The position numbers and the translations under genes were made by a program. A stretch of DNA of 5,419 bases, taken from positions 1 to 5,419 of the forward strand of contig JASLRF010000497.1 in the NCBI GenBank assembly GCA_030744095.1, written 5' to 3'. Under the pieces are notes generated by a model. The model did no database searches, had not been told where the DNA came from, and saw only the letters and a list, made by a program, of their open reading frames with translations. This document shows positions 1 to 5,419 of the stretch, piece by piece; within the stretch, counting starts at the first letter, position 1, and every line of letters begins with the position of its first letter. Origin of the DNA: Pirellulaceae bacterium (GTDB taxonomy: Bacteria > Planctomycetota > Planctomycetia > Pirellulales > Pirellulaceae).

Positions 1-2
1 CG

Positions 3-539
3 TACATGGGCGCATCTGCATCGACGGGCGAGGATTCAACGCCACACACGTTTAAGGCGCTTCCGCGCGGAGCGTTGGCATTTTATCTTCCCAAGACGAA
101 CCTCGAAGCGTTGGCGACGGACGGGAGCACACTCGTCCGCGTCGACCTGGAGACATCCAAGGTGATCGCCATCCGAAGGTTCCCAGGTGGCGGAGCGCAA
201 GCGGCGGCATTCTCCAGCGATGGCAACAAGCTGGCCGTCACCGACGGCTACAAGATTCAAGTCTGGGATACGGCAACCGGGATCTCTCTCGGCACGCTCG
301 ACGGAGATCACGAGATGCAATGGTCCGTGGCGTTTCTTCCAGACGGCAACCGGCTTATTTCAGGTGGCCGCGGCTTTGCCACGCTGTGGGATTTGGAGCA
401 AGGCAAGGCTGAGTGTCGCTTCGACTTGGGCGGCATCTTGTACATCCAGACCTTTGCGATCTCGCCCGATGCATCCTTGTTGGCGGCCATTCCTGCGTCG
501 GCTGGTCAGACCCTCACCGTGTTGCGAATCCCGCAGTAG
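3..539 (+). CDS. WD40-repeat protein, C-terminal part (5' end outside window)
   Basis: This is the tail of a beta-propeller protein. The frame is open to the left edge, so the ATG at 6 is probably internal: a WD40 propeller normally needs about seven blades (around 300 residues) and only about 178 residues are visible. Counting from that ATG, one blade runs through residues 65-88 (AAAFSSDG, then IQVWD) and a second through 104-129 (VAFLPDGNRLISGG, then ATLWD). A degenerate last blade at 146-174 has FAISPDASLLA but ends in TVLRIP in place of a WD pair, as is common for the closing blade. The protein ends three residues later, so this is the natural C-terminus. WD40 propellers are binding scaffolds, and in bacteria such a tail often belongs to a larger protein with a kinase, protease or cytochrome domain. 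Nothing here shows which, and the partner is unknown. Confidence 0.85.
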   Translation, partial: YMGASASTGEDSTPHTFKALPRGALAFYLPKTNLEALATDGSTLVRVDLETSKVIAIRRFPGGGAQAAAFSSDGNKLAVTDGYKIQVWDTATGISLGTLDGDHEMQWSVAFLPDGNRLISGGRGFATLWDLEQGKAECRFDLGGILYIQTFAISPDASLLAAIPASAGQTLTVLRIPQ

Positions 540-601
540 GGCTGCGGCTGCTGAGTTCACGTCAACGGCACTGCGACCGCTACTGGGCAGCCTTTCCGTC
601 A

Positions 602-643
602 GCCGGCAGTGGCACGATGCAAGCCATTTGCACCGGCGTTTTT
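602..643 (+). terminator. Candidate intrinsic terminator after the WD40 gene
   Basis: The outer arms GCCGG (602-606) and CCGGC (633-637) are exact complements. Inside them TGCAA (618-622) pairs with TTGCA (628-632) around a 5-base loop. The structure is followed at once by G and five T (639-643), then CTT. The left side has an unpaired bulge of about 11 bases, so the hairpin is imperfect. It lies 63 bases after the WD40 stop codon and before the next gene, which is a sensible place for transcription to end. Confidence 0.4.
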
Positions 644-711
644 CTTGCCAAGCCAGCGTCCCCGTCGTCGAATCGTTGCGTTCGTTGTAGGATGGCGCAA
701 CTCCAACGCTC

Positions 712-717
712 GAAAGG
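712..717 (+). promoter_or_regulatory. Ribosome binding site deciding the start of the TrkA-C protein
   Basis: GAAAGG lies 8 bases before the ATG at 726. It is a partial Shine-Dalgarno match at the right distance. It favours the ATG at 726 over the in-frame GTG at 609, which would add 39 residues with no domain character and would start inside the candidate terminator. Confidence 0.4.
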
Positions 718-725
718 CCTCGTTC

Positions 726-1496
726 ATGATACCCATCATCGCGTTACTGTTCACCATCGCCCTATCGCTGCTTGTCATGCGCGTCGGGACGTTGGCTCTG
801 ATGCTGACCGGGGTATCGCGCGAAATGGCTCGCTTCCAGTCACGTTCAGCGTTTACCGGAGTTGGCTATACGACTGAGGAGTCCGAGTCGATTACGACGC
901 ATCCGGTCCGGCGGCAGATTGTGATGGTGCTGATGCTGTTGGGGAACATCGGTATCGCGGCCGGAGTGGCCACGATGATGGTATCGCTGATGAGCACGAC
1001 GCAATCTGAGAACCGGTGGTGGAACATCGGCTTGCTCACAGTCGGTCTGCTGGGATTGTGGCTTTTCTCTGCCAGCCGCTGGTTGGAAAGTCGGCTGAAT
1101 CGCCTGATCACATTCGGCTTGACAAACTGGAGCCGCCTGGAAGTGCGAGACTACGTTGCACTTCTCCAACTCCGCGACGGTTATGCCGTGACGGAGTTGC
1201 AGGTCGAGGCGCAAGATTGGTTGGCCGACAAGACTCTGATCGAACTGAAACTGCCAACCGAAGGTCTGCTCGTGCTCGGAATCCAGTGCGCCAGCGGCGG
1301 CTACATTGGCGCACCCACAGCCAGCACACGAATCAGCGTCGGTGACACGATCGTGCTATACGGTCCAATCCATCGTGTCGAAGAACTCGACCAACGCTGC
1401 CAAGGACGCCAAGGTGACGCTGCCCACCAAGAGGCGGTCAACAAGCACGAAGAGACGTTGGAAGAACAGGAGGAAATGGCAGTTAAGGATGCGTAG
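726..1496 (+). CDS. Membrane protein with C-terminal TrkA-C (RCK_C) domain
   Basis: This 256-residue protein has hydrophobic segments at about 3-29, 65-89 and 100-117. A soluble part follows, with a TrkA-C-like domain at about 137-222 (LQVEAQDWLADKTL, then LPTEGLLVLGI, then ISVGDTIVLYGP). RCK_C domains bind small ligands or ions and gate potassium channels and other transporters, so a role in ion transport or its regulation at the inner membrane is likely. It has no Rossmann RCK_N domain, and three helices are too few for a full Trk or Ktr channel subunit. Residues 41-50 (SAFTGVGYTT) recall the filter region of Trk/Ktr channels, but this is only a resemblance. The last 25 or so residues are rich in Glu, Gln and Lys and may form a coiled coil. 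The start at 726 puts the first helix at the N-terminus behind GAAAGG. No partner gene is adjacent. The domain call is firm; the exact role is not known. Confidence 0.85.
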   Translation: MIPIIALLFTIALSLLVMRVGTLALMLTGVSREMARFQSRSAFTGVGYTTEESESITTHPVRRQIVMVLMLLGNIGIAAGVATMMVSLMSTTQSENRWWNIGLLTVGLLGLWLFSASRWLESRLNRLITFGLTNWSRLEVRDYVALLQLRDGYAVTELQVEAQDWLADKTLIELKLPTEGLLVLGIQCASGGYIGAPTASTRISVGDTIVLYGPIHRVEELDQRCQGRQGDAAHQEAVNKHEETLEEQEEMAVKDA

Positions 1497-1523
1497 GTAG
1501 CAGTTTCACGCCCACTTCGCCCC

Positions 1524-1544
1524 ACGAGGACGCTCGCCCCTCGT
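1524..1544 (+). terminator. Weak hairpin after the TrkA-C gene
   Basis: ACGAGG (1524-1529) and CCTCGT (1539-1544) are exact complements around a 9-base loop, 28 bases after the stop codon at 1496. Only CTTGCTTT follows, with no proper T tract. It could be a weak terminator or simply chance. Confidence 0.22.
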
Positions 1545-1561
1545 CTTGCTTTACGCTAACC

Positions 1562-1567
1562 TACAAT
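1562..1567 (+). promoter_or_regulatory. Possible -10 element for the 80-residue gene
   Basis: TACAAT differs from the TATAAT consensus at one base and lies 48 bases upstream of the ATG at 1616. No good -35 box is found at 16-18 bases' spacing; TTGCTT at 1546-1551 is only 10 bases away. Promoter consensus in planctomycetes is loose, so this is a tentative mark. Confidence 0.2.
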
Positions 1568-1602
1568 AATCCACACGATGAGCCCACATACATTAGTAAC
1601 CG

Positions 1603-1608
1603 AAGGAG
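1603..1608 (+). promoter_or_regulatory. Strong Shine-Dalgarno sequence of the 80-residue gene
   Basis: AAGGAG ends 7 bases before the ATG at 1616. It is the best ribosome binding site in the window. It is the main reason to accept the small gene and to reject the overlapping frame that begins at 1578. Confidence 0.6.
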
Positions 1609-1615
1609 TCTACGA

Positions 1616-1858
1616 ATGGACCTCAACAAGAAATGGGAGTGTCTTTGCGAAGCTGCCCGAACCGCCGAGAGTTCCTGGTCAGAATTCTATCCACCGTTGG
1701 CTGAGGGGATCCACAAAGACGCTGAGGGATTCTGCAATCAGCCAGGCCCGACCGACGAGACTGAATATTGGAAACGTGGTGTGGCGTTAAGTGAAATGAC
1801 CTGGGGGTGGTCAAGTGCGGGCAGCAATGCCCGAAAACAAGCGATGACCGACGCGTAA
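1616..1858 (+). CDS. Small hypothetical protein, tryptophan-rich, 80 residues
   Basis: I do not recognise this protein. It is supported by an excellent Shine-Dalgarno sequence (AAGGAG, 7-base spacing), by its position in a gap between two clear plus-strand genes, and by a composition that looks protein-like. It has five tryptophans (7, 21, 52, 63, 65) and three cysteines (9, 11, 40; the first two form a CxC). There are many acidic residues and short stretches that could be helical at 2-20 and 50-62. There is no signal peptide and no membrane segment, so it is probably cytoplasmic. It ends in a TAA at 1856-1858. The gap of 119 bases from the upstream gene and the -10-like TACAAT suggest its own transcript. 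Two cysteines in CxC with one more at 40 are too few to claim a metal site. It could also be a remnant of a longer gene, although no frameshift is evident. Confidence 0.6.
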   Translation: MDLNKKWECLCEAARTAESSWSEFYPPLAEGIHKDAEGFCNQPGPTDETEYWKRGVALSEMTWGWSSAGSNARKQAMTDA

Positions 1859-2144
1859 GCAGCCGGTCACGCGCGGGAGCAGTGATGGCATTTAGTCTGC
1901 GCAATGGTACACCGCGATTGTTCCACGGACACGGTCCAATCCAATCAGCTTCCTCTGGCGGGGCACTGTTGTGGCAAGGTCTCCCGACCGTGCCATGGTG
2001 GCGAATCAAGACTCACCGACTATCCATCAAAAAGGTGTCAGGAACCGTCGTCGGAGCGGCCCGCAGGATTCAGAAAGTTCAGCTTCAGCCTGGGACACAA
2101 CCTTGATCAAGAGTTTCATCAGGATCAGGCAACACCGGAACAGG
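1859..2144. other. 286-base stretch without a convincing gene
   Basis: This lies between the small 80-residue gene and the sulfatase start. The sulfatase frame stays open back to a GTG at 1971, but the extra 58 residues are rich in Arg, Ser and Gln and would bury the signal peptide, so they are probably untranslated leader. A separate 73-codon frame at 1885-2106 begins with ATG, 5 bases after GGGAG. Its product is basic and unrecognised and I give it low weight. Short palindromes occur (CCATGG at 1992-1997, TTGATCAA at 2103-2110). I see no tRNA, clear promoter, terminator or repeat. The sulfatase operon promoter should be in here, but I cannot place it. Confidence 0.5.
1885..2106 (+). CDS. 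Doubtful small frame, 73 residues, basic
   Basis: An ATG at 1885 follows GGGAG (1875-1879) with a 5-base gap, and the frame runs to a TGA at 2104-2106. The product begins MAFSLRNGTP, has a double tryptophan near the middle (VPWWRIK) and a basic second half with IKKVSG and AARRIQK. I recognise no domain, signal peptide or membrane segment. It ends 38 bases before the sulfatase ATG, so it could be a leader frame, a gene remnant or chance. Only the ribosome binding site and the otherwise empty gap speak for it. Confidence 0.18.
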   Translation: MAFSLRNGTPRLFHGHGPIQSASSGGALLWQGLPTVPWWRIKTHRLSIKKVSGTVVGAARRIQKVQLQPGTQP

Positions 2145-3623
2145 ATGTTTCGGGCTGCCCCAAGACCAGTTCCTTTTGTGTTGCCATTGCTGCTGGCTGG
2201 TTTCTTGTTGACAACGCCGCTCGCGGCAGATGCTAATCGGCCGCCGAACTTCGTCTTGATTCTGGTCGACAATCTCGGTTATGGCGACGTGGGGTGTTTT
2301 GGTTCGACGAAACATCGCACGCCAAACATCGACCGGCTGGCGAGCGAAGGGGCTCGGCTGACGAGTTTCTACAGTGCGGCACCGGTCTGTACGCCGTCTC
2401 GCGCGAGCTTTCTGACCGGCTGTTATCCGCGTCGCGTGGGGCTGCACGTCGATTACAACGGAACGCAGGTGCTGATGGCGGTCTCATCGCGTGGTTTGAA
2501 TCCAGATGAGCATACAATCGCCGAACTGCTGAAGGATCGTGGGTACGCTACAGCCTGTTTCGGCAAATGGCATTTGGGTGACCAGCCGCCGTTTCTGCCG
2601 CGTCGGCACGGATTCGACGAGTTCTTTGGGCTTCCCTACAGTGAAGACATGGGTGAACGTCTTGCAACCGAGTACCGAGTCGGCGTGCCACCGCTGCCGC
2701 TGCTCGAAGGCGAAACTGTGATCGAAGCTCCAGCCGATCCGAGTCATTTGACCCGTCGGTTTACCGAACGGGCCGTTGAGTTCATCGCGAAGAATAGAGA
2801 CCGGCCTTTCTTTCTCTATCTGCCGCACACGATGCCGGGCAGCACGCGTGAGTCGTTTGCCAGTGAGCGGTTTAAGGGCAAGTCTGCCAACGGCACTTAC
2901 GGCGACGCCGTCGAGGAACTCGACTGGTCGACGGGCGAGATCCTGACAGCGCTGAAGGAGAATGGAATCGACAACCAGACGCTCGTGGTCTGGACGTCCG
3001 ACAACGGACCGTCGCTCCGCAGGAACATCGCGCACGGCAGTGTCGGGCCTTTGCTGGGGTGGGGATACTCCACCGATGAAGGCGGTATGCGGATGCCGTT
3101 TGTTGCTCGCTGGCCGGGTCTGATTCCGGCAGGAACGGAATCAGACGAGTTGACCACGGCGATGGATCTGCTTCCAACATTGTTGAATCTGGCTGGCGGC
3201 GAAGTGCCTTCGGATCGTGTGATCGATGGCTACGATATCTGGCCGCTGCTGCAGGGTGAGGCGAGCGCGAAGTCGCCCTACGAAGCATTTTACTTCTATT
3301 TCCTCGGTCAGTTGCAGGCGGTCCGGTCCGGCAAGTGGAAGCTGTATTTGCCGCTGGCAGAAAAATGGGATCGTCGCCGTTGGCGCAATGTCCGCTGCGA
3401 TCCAGCCGAATTGAAACTGGTTGATCTCGATGCGGACATCGGCGAGGATCGCAATCTGGCCGGAGCGAATCCAGCAGTGGTCAAGCGACTGATGACGTAC
3501 GCAGAACAGGCTCGTGAAGAACTGGGCGACATTGGTAAGACTGGAACAGGCCAGCGTCCGGCCGGGCATTATCCGGATCCTCGACCCTTATGGCTCAATC
3601 GCGTCAAGCACGTACCGGAGTAA
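2145..3623 (+). CDS. Exported sulfatase (formylglycine-dependent, arylsulfatase-like)
   Basis: This 492-residue enzyme belongs to the alkaline-phosphatase-fold sulfatases, which hydrolyse sulfate esters outside the cytoplasm. Residues 1-28 form a signal peptide (Arg at 3 and 7, hydrophobic core 9-22, likely cleavage after LAA). The order of motifs is typical: metal site DNLGYGD (42-48), CTPSR (82-86) with Cys82 to be converted to formylglycine and Arg86, then GKWHLG (140-145) with Lys141 and His143. SDNG (284-287) supplies Asp285 and Asn286, EGGMR is at 311-315, and a C-terminal subdomain includes AVRSGKWKLYLP (391-402). Length is normal. Three usual pocket residues differ: Asn43 for Asp, Gly231 for His after PHTMP, and Gly306 where a Lys is expected before EGG. 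The ATG at 2145 is chosen because it opens the signal peptide, although its ribosome binding site is weak (GGA at 2137). The ceramidase-like gene follows after 5 bases. The substrate is unknown: sulfated polysaccharides and lipids are both possible. Confidence 0.93.
   Translation: MFRAAPRPVPFVLPLLLAGFLLTTPLAADANRPPNFVLILVDNLGYGDVGCFGSTKHRTPNIDRLASEGARLTSFYSAAPVCTPSRASFLTGCYPRRVGLHVDYNGTQVLMAVSSRGLNPDEHTIAELLKDRGYATACFGKWHLGDQPPFLPRRHGFDEFFGLPYSEDMGERLATEYRVGVPPLPLLEGETVIEAPADPSHLTRRFTERAVEFIAKNRDRPFFLYLPHTMPGSTRESFASERFKGKSANGTYGDAVEELDWSTGEILTALKENGIDNQTLVVWTSDNGPSLRRNIAHGSVGPLLGWGYSTDEGGMRMPFVARWPGLIPAGTESDELTTAMDLLPTLLNLAGGEVPSDRVIDGYDIWPLLQGEASAKSPYEAFYFYFLGQLQAVRSGKWKLYLPLAEKWDRRRWRNVRCDPAELKLVDLDADIGEDRNLAGANPAVVKRLMTYAEQAREELGDIGKTGTGQRPAGHYPDPRPLWLNRVKHVPE
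3617..3620 (+). promoter_or_regulatory. Ribosome binding site of the ceramidase-like gene
   Basis: GGAG lies in the last codons of the sulfatase gene, just before its TAA (3621-3623), and 8 bases before the ATG at 3629. It fixes the start at 3629, whose product opens with a signal peptide. It also makes translational coupling of the two genes likely. Confidence 0.6.
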
Positions 3624-3628
3624 CGAGA

Positions 3629-4981
3629 ATGAGATTCTTGCTGAAGATGCAGGTTGCTTTGTTGGCCATGACATTTGGTCTCTGGTCAGGGGCCGCACTG
3701 GGCGACGGTCTTCGAGTCGGTGCGGCGAAGGTGAATCTCGAGGCCGATGATTCGATGGTCATCGCGGGCGGAATTCTGCCGCGCCACGTCAAAGGCCAGG
3801 AAGGACAGCTGCGAGTTGTCGCCGTGGTGATCGAGAGACCATCCGTTGCGAAAGTCGCCATCGTCCAGTGCGATGTGCTGTTCGTTACGCGAAGGATGCT
3901 CGATTCAGTCGTCGCCGAAATTGAAAAGACGACTGGAATCCCCACCGAGCATCTCCTGATCAACGCCACTCACACGCATCATGCCCCCAGCACAGCCGTC
4001 GTTCATGGTTATGGACGGAATGAACTTTTCTGCGAGCGAGTGCAGCGGGCAGTTGTGACGGCGGTTCAGGATGCGAACAAAGGACTCGCTGGCGGCGATG
4101 CCACATTCTCGTTTCATCTCGGCAGAGAGGACACGGTTGGGGCCAACAGTCGGTTGCTGATGTCGGACGGCAAGATTCGCTGGATTGGATCAACGCGCGG
4201 CGCCGTCCGTCCGACGGGGCCGTTTGATCCGCAACTCCCCGTACTCGCGTTCCACGGTCCCGATCGGAAACTGCGGGCACTGATCTACAACCACTCCACG
4301 CATACGATTGGAACACGTCGCGGCAATGTCCGTTCACCCAGTTTCTACGGACTGGCTGCCCAAGAGCTGGAACAGGAACTCGGTGGGGTGGTTTCGTTTC
4401 TGGAAGGAGCTTCGGGATCGACGCATAACATCAACCGCGTGCCGACCGGCGAGGCGGTGAATCGTTTCAAGGCAGTCATTAATGATGCGTTGACGAAAGC
4501 CGAGCCGCGACCCGTGAACCGCCTGGTAGCGATCAAACGCCGTTTTACATTCAACGTGCGGTCCTTCGACGAAGCGCTGGAAGACGAGAAAGTCGTCTCG
4601 TATTGCCGCAAGTACTCTGGAGCAGGGGCCGAGTCGGTCATCGCAGTCTTTCGTGACATGCGCAAGAAGTTGAGGCCACAGCAGGGGCAACAGCGCGAAA
4701 CGTGGCTGCAGGCGATGGTTATCGGCGACGTGGCGCTCGTCGGTGTGCCAGCCGAGTACTTCACCGTTTTGGGTGTCAATATCAAGCAGCGTTCACCGTA
4801 CAAGCACACCTACATCGCAGAGCTGGCCAATGACTGGATCGGCTATCTGCCTGATCGCGAAGCACACACGCTGGGCGGATATCAGACGTGGACTGGACTG
4901 CATTCGTTCGCCGAAGTCGGCACCGGCGAGCGAATCGTCGACGAGGTTTTGAGTATGCTACAGGAGTTGAAGGACGAATGA
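3629..4981 (+). CDS. Exported neutral/alkaline ceramidase-like hydrolase
   Basis: This 450-residue protein has a signal peptide at 1-25 (Arg2, Lys6, hydrophobic 8-24, likely cleavage after ALG). The rest resembles the N-terminal domain of neutral/alkaline non-lysosomal ceramidases, zinc enzymes that cleave the amide bond of ceramide. Visible landmarks are VGAAKVNL (30-37), ATHTHHAP (113-120), NHSTHT (221-226), EGASGSTHN (259-267), GVPAEYFTVLG (372-382) and NDWIGYLPD (401-409), followed by GGYQTW (416-421). By comparison with the Pseudomonas enzyme, His115, His225, Glu376 and Tyr418 are the likely zinc ligands. The serine nucleophile of that enzyme seems not to be conserved: His266 falls near it. 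The long C-terminal domain of classical ceramidases is also missing, so an activity on ceramide itself is doubtful, and other amide or ester substrates are possible. It starts 5 bases after the sulfatase stop with its ribosome binding site inside that gene, so the two are probably co-transcribed and exported together. Confidence 0.85.
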   Translation: MRFLLKMQVALLAMTFGLWSGAALGDGLRVGAAKVNLEADDSMVIAGGILPRHVKGQEGQLRVVAVVIERPSVAKVAIVQCDVLFVTRRMLDSVVAEIEKTTGIPTEHLLINATHTHHAPSTAVVHGYGRNELFCERVQRAVVTAVQDANKGLAGGDATFSFHLGREDTVGANSRLLMSDGKIRWIGSTRGAVRPTGPFDPQLPVLAFHGPDRKLRALIYNHSTHTIGTRRGNVRSPSFYGLAAQELEQELGGVVSFLEGASGSTHNINRVPTGEAVNRFKAVINDALTKAEPRPVNRLVAIKRRFTFNVRSFDEALEDEKVVSYCRKYSGAGAESVIAVFRDMRKKLRPQQGQQRETWLQAMVIGDVALVGVPAEYFTVLGVNIKQRSPYKHTYIAELANDWIGYLPDREAHTLGGYQTWTGLHSFAEVGTGERIVDEVLSMLQELKDE

Positions 4982-5035
4982 AGTGGTTTCACTTTGAACG
5001 TAGCTAGTACGCTAATTCTAAGCGTTGACACACCA
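4982..5035. other. Short gap between convergent genes, with small hairpins
   Basis: This 54-base gap separates two genes that end facing each other. AAGTG (4981-4985) and CACTT (4990-4994) can pair around a 4-base loop. ACGCT (5009-5013) and AGCGT (5021-5025) can pair around a 7-base loop. A longer-range match joins AGTGGT (4982-4987) with ACCACT (5032-5037). None has a T tract on either side, so a shared bidirectional terminator is possible but weakly supported. Confidence 0.25.
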
Positions 5036-5419
5036 CTATGCGCTCTCCGGCAGAAAGGTGGGCATGACGACGCCAGCAGGATTCTGGGCCGACCCATAGC
5101 TCTGCGCAACGTGCATCTCACAGTTTCGAGCGCCCCAATCGTAGAGCTGTCTCACAAGATCTCCGCACGAAACGGGGACCAAGAGAACGGGACAGCGACC
5201 TTGCTGGTGGCTCAGCTGGTCGTAGAACAATGCGGCCGCTTGGTCCTGCGTGCTAGCGACGCCCGGACCGATCATATTCAACGCGTTGGAACCGCAAGAA
5301 ACAAGAAAGCCATCGATTCCCCGAGAGGATTCGACAATCGATACTCGCCACAAGTTGTCATCATTGCGAATAAAGTAGCGGTAATCGCTGATCCGTGAGA
5401 TTCCAGAGATTCTTCGTTC
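5036..5419 (-). CDS. GNAT-like acetyltransferase, C-terminal part (5' end outside window)
   Basis: The frame is open to the right edge and ends in TAG (complement of 5036-5038), giving 127 visible residues. The visible order fits the second half of a GNAT protein with an added C-terminal domain of the Acetyltransf_18 kind. A beta strand is followed by GIDGFLVSCG (34-43), then NMIGPGVA (48-55). A helix follows with QAAALFYDQL (60-69), then PVLLVPV (77-83) and LYDWGARNCEMH (92-103), and the end is MPTFLPESA. GNAT enzymes transfer an acetyl group from acetyl-CoA to an amine; the acceptor cannot be told here. The main acetyl-CoA binding motif should lie beyond the edge or in the first residues, so it cannot be verified. 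There is no signal peptide in view, and it is probably cytoplasmic. The gene converges on the ceramidase-like gene and is therefore transcribed independently. The overlapping plus-strand frame at 4994-5398 is a shadow of it. Confidence 0.6.
   Translation of the reverse strand, partial: ERRISGISRISDYRYFIRNDDNLWRVSIVESSRGIDGFLVSCGSNALNMIGPGVASTQDQAAALFYDQLSHQQGRCPVLLVPVSCGDLVRQLYDWGARNCEMHVAQSYGSAQNPAGVVMPTFLPESA

Noticed and set aside
609..725. N-terminal extension of the TrkA-C protein from a GTG at 609
   Set aside because: It adds 39 residues without domain character, starts inside the candidate terminator hairpin, and the ATG at 726 has a better-placed ribosome binding site and opens directly on a membrane helix.
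1578..1790. Plus-strand frame of 70 residues overlapping the 80-residue gene
   Set aside because: It has no good ribosome binding site, whereas AAGGAG at 1603-1608 is placed exactly for the ATG at 1616.
1623..2009. Minus-strand frame of 128 residues across the small gene and the gap
   Set aside because: The product is basic, Arg/Pro/His-rich and unrecognised, typical of a shadow frame in GC-rich DNA, and it opposes a plus-strand gene with a strong ribosome binding site.
1971..2144. N-terminal extension of the sulfatase from a GTG at 1971
   Set aside because: The extra 58 residues are Arg/Ser/Gln-rich and would place the signal peptide in the middle of the protein.
2484..3035. Minus-strand frame of 183 residues inside the sulfatase gene
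   Set aside because: It is antisense to a clearly conserved enzyme and its product shows no family features; long antisense frames are expected in such DNA.
4994..5398. Plus-strand frame of 134 residues downstream of the ceramidase-like gene
   Set aside because: The minus strand here encodes recognisable GNAT-like segments and stays open to the edge; the plus-strand product has no domain features.

Overview
The window most resembles a chromosomal segment from a member of the Planctomycetes. The grounds are an exported formylglycine-type sulfatase next to an exported ceramidase-like hydrolase of a style common in that phylum, a WD40-repeat protein, loosely spaced genes and moderately GC-rich coding DNA. 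No rRNA, tRNA, CRISPR array, insertion sequence or phage gene is visible. The phylum call is inference from protein style and was not checked by a search.

Layout on the plus strand, left to right: (1) the C-terminal part of a WD40 beta-propeller protein, cut by the left edge and ending at 539, followed by a candidate intrinsic terminator around 602-643; (2) a 256-residue membrane protein at 726-1496 with about three transmembrane helices and a cytoplasmic TrkA-C (RCK_C) domain; (3) a small unrecognised 80-residue protein at 1616-1858 with a strong Shine-Dalgarno sequence; (4) a 286-base stretch with no convincing gene; (5) an exported sulfatase at 2145-3623; (6) an exported neutral-ceramidase-like protein at 3629-4981, only 5 bases after the sulfatase stop. 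On the minus strand, converging on it, is (7) the C-terminal part of a GNAT-like acetyltransferase at 5036-5419, cut by the right edge.

Genes 5 and 6 look like a two-gene operon. Both products carry signal peptides, and the ribosome binding site of the second lies inside the last codons of the first. Together they suggest extracytoplasmic breakdown of a sulfated, amide- or ester-linked substrate such as a sulfated lipid or glycan, but the real substrate cannot be read from the sequence. The remaining genes show no functional link to this pair.

The most interesting detail is that both exported enzymes depart from textbook active sites while their reading frames and overall folds look intact. 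The sulfatase keeps the CTPSR formylglycine motif but lacks the usual second aspartate, one histidine and one lysine of the sulfate pocket. The ceramidase-like protein keeps plausible zinc ligands but lacks a serine at the expected nucleophile position. I read these as properties of diverged subfamilies more than as decay. I found no clear evidence of a wholly new system.
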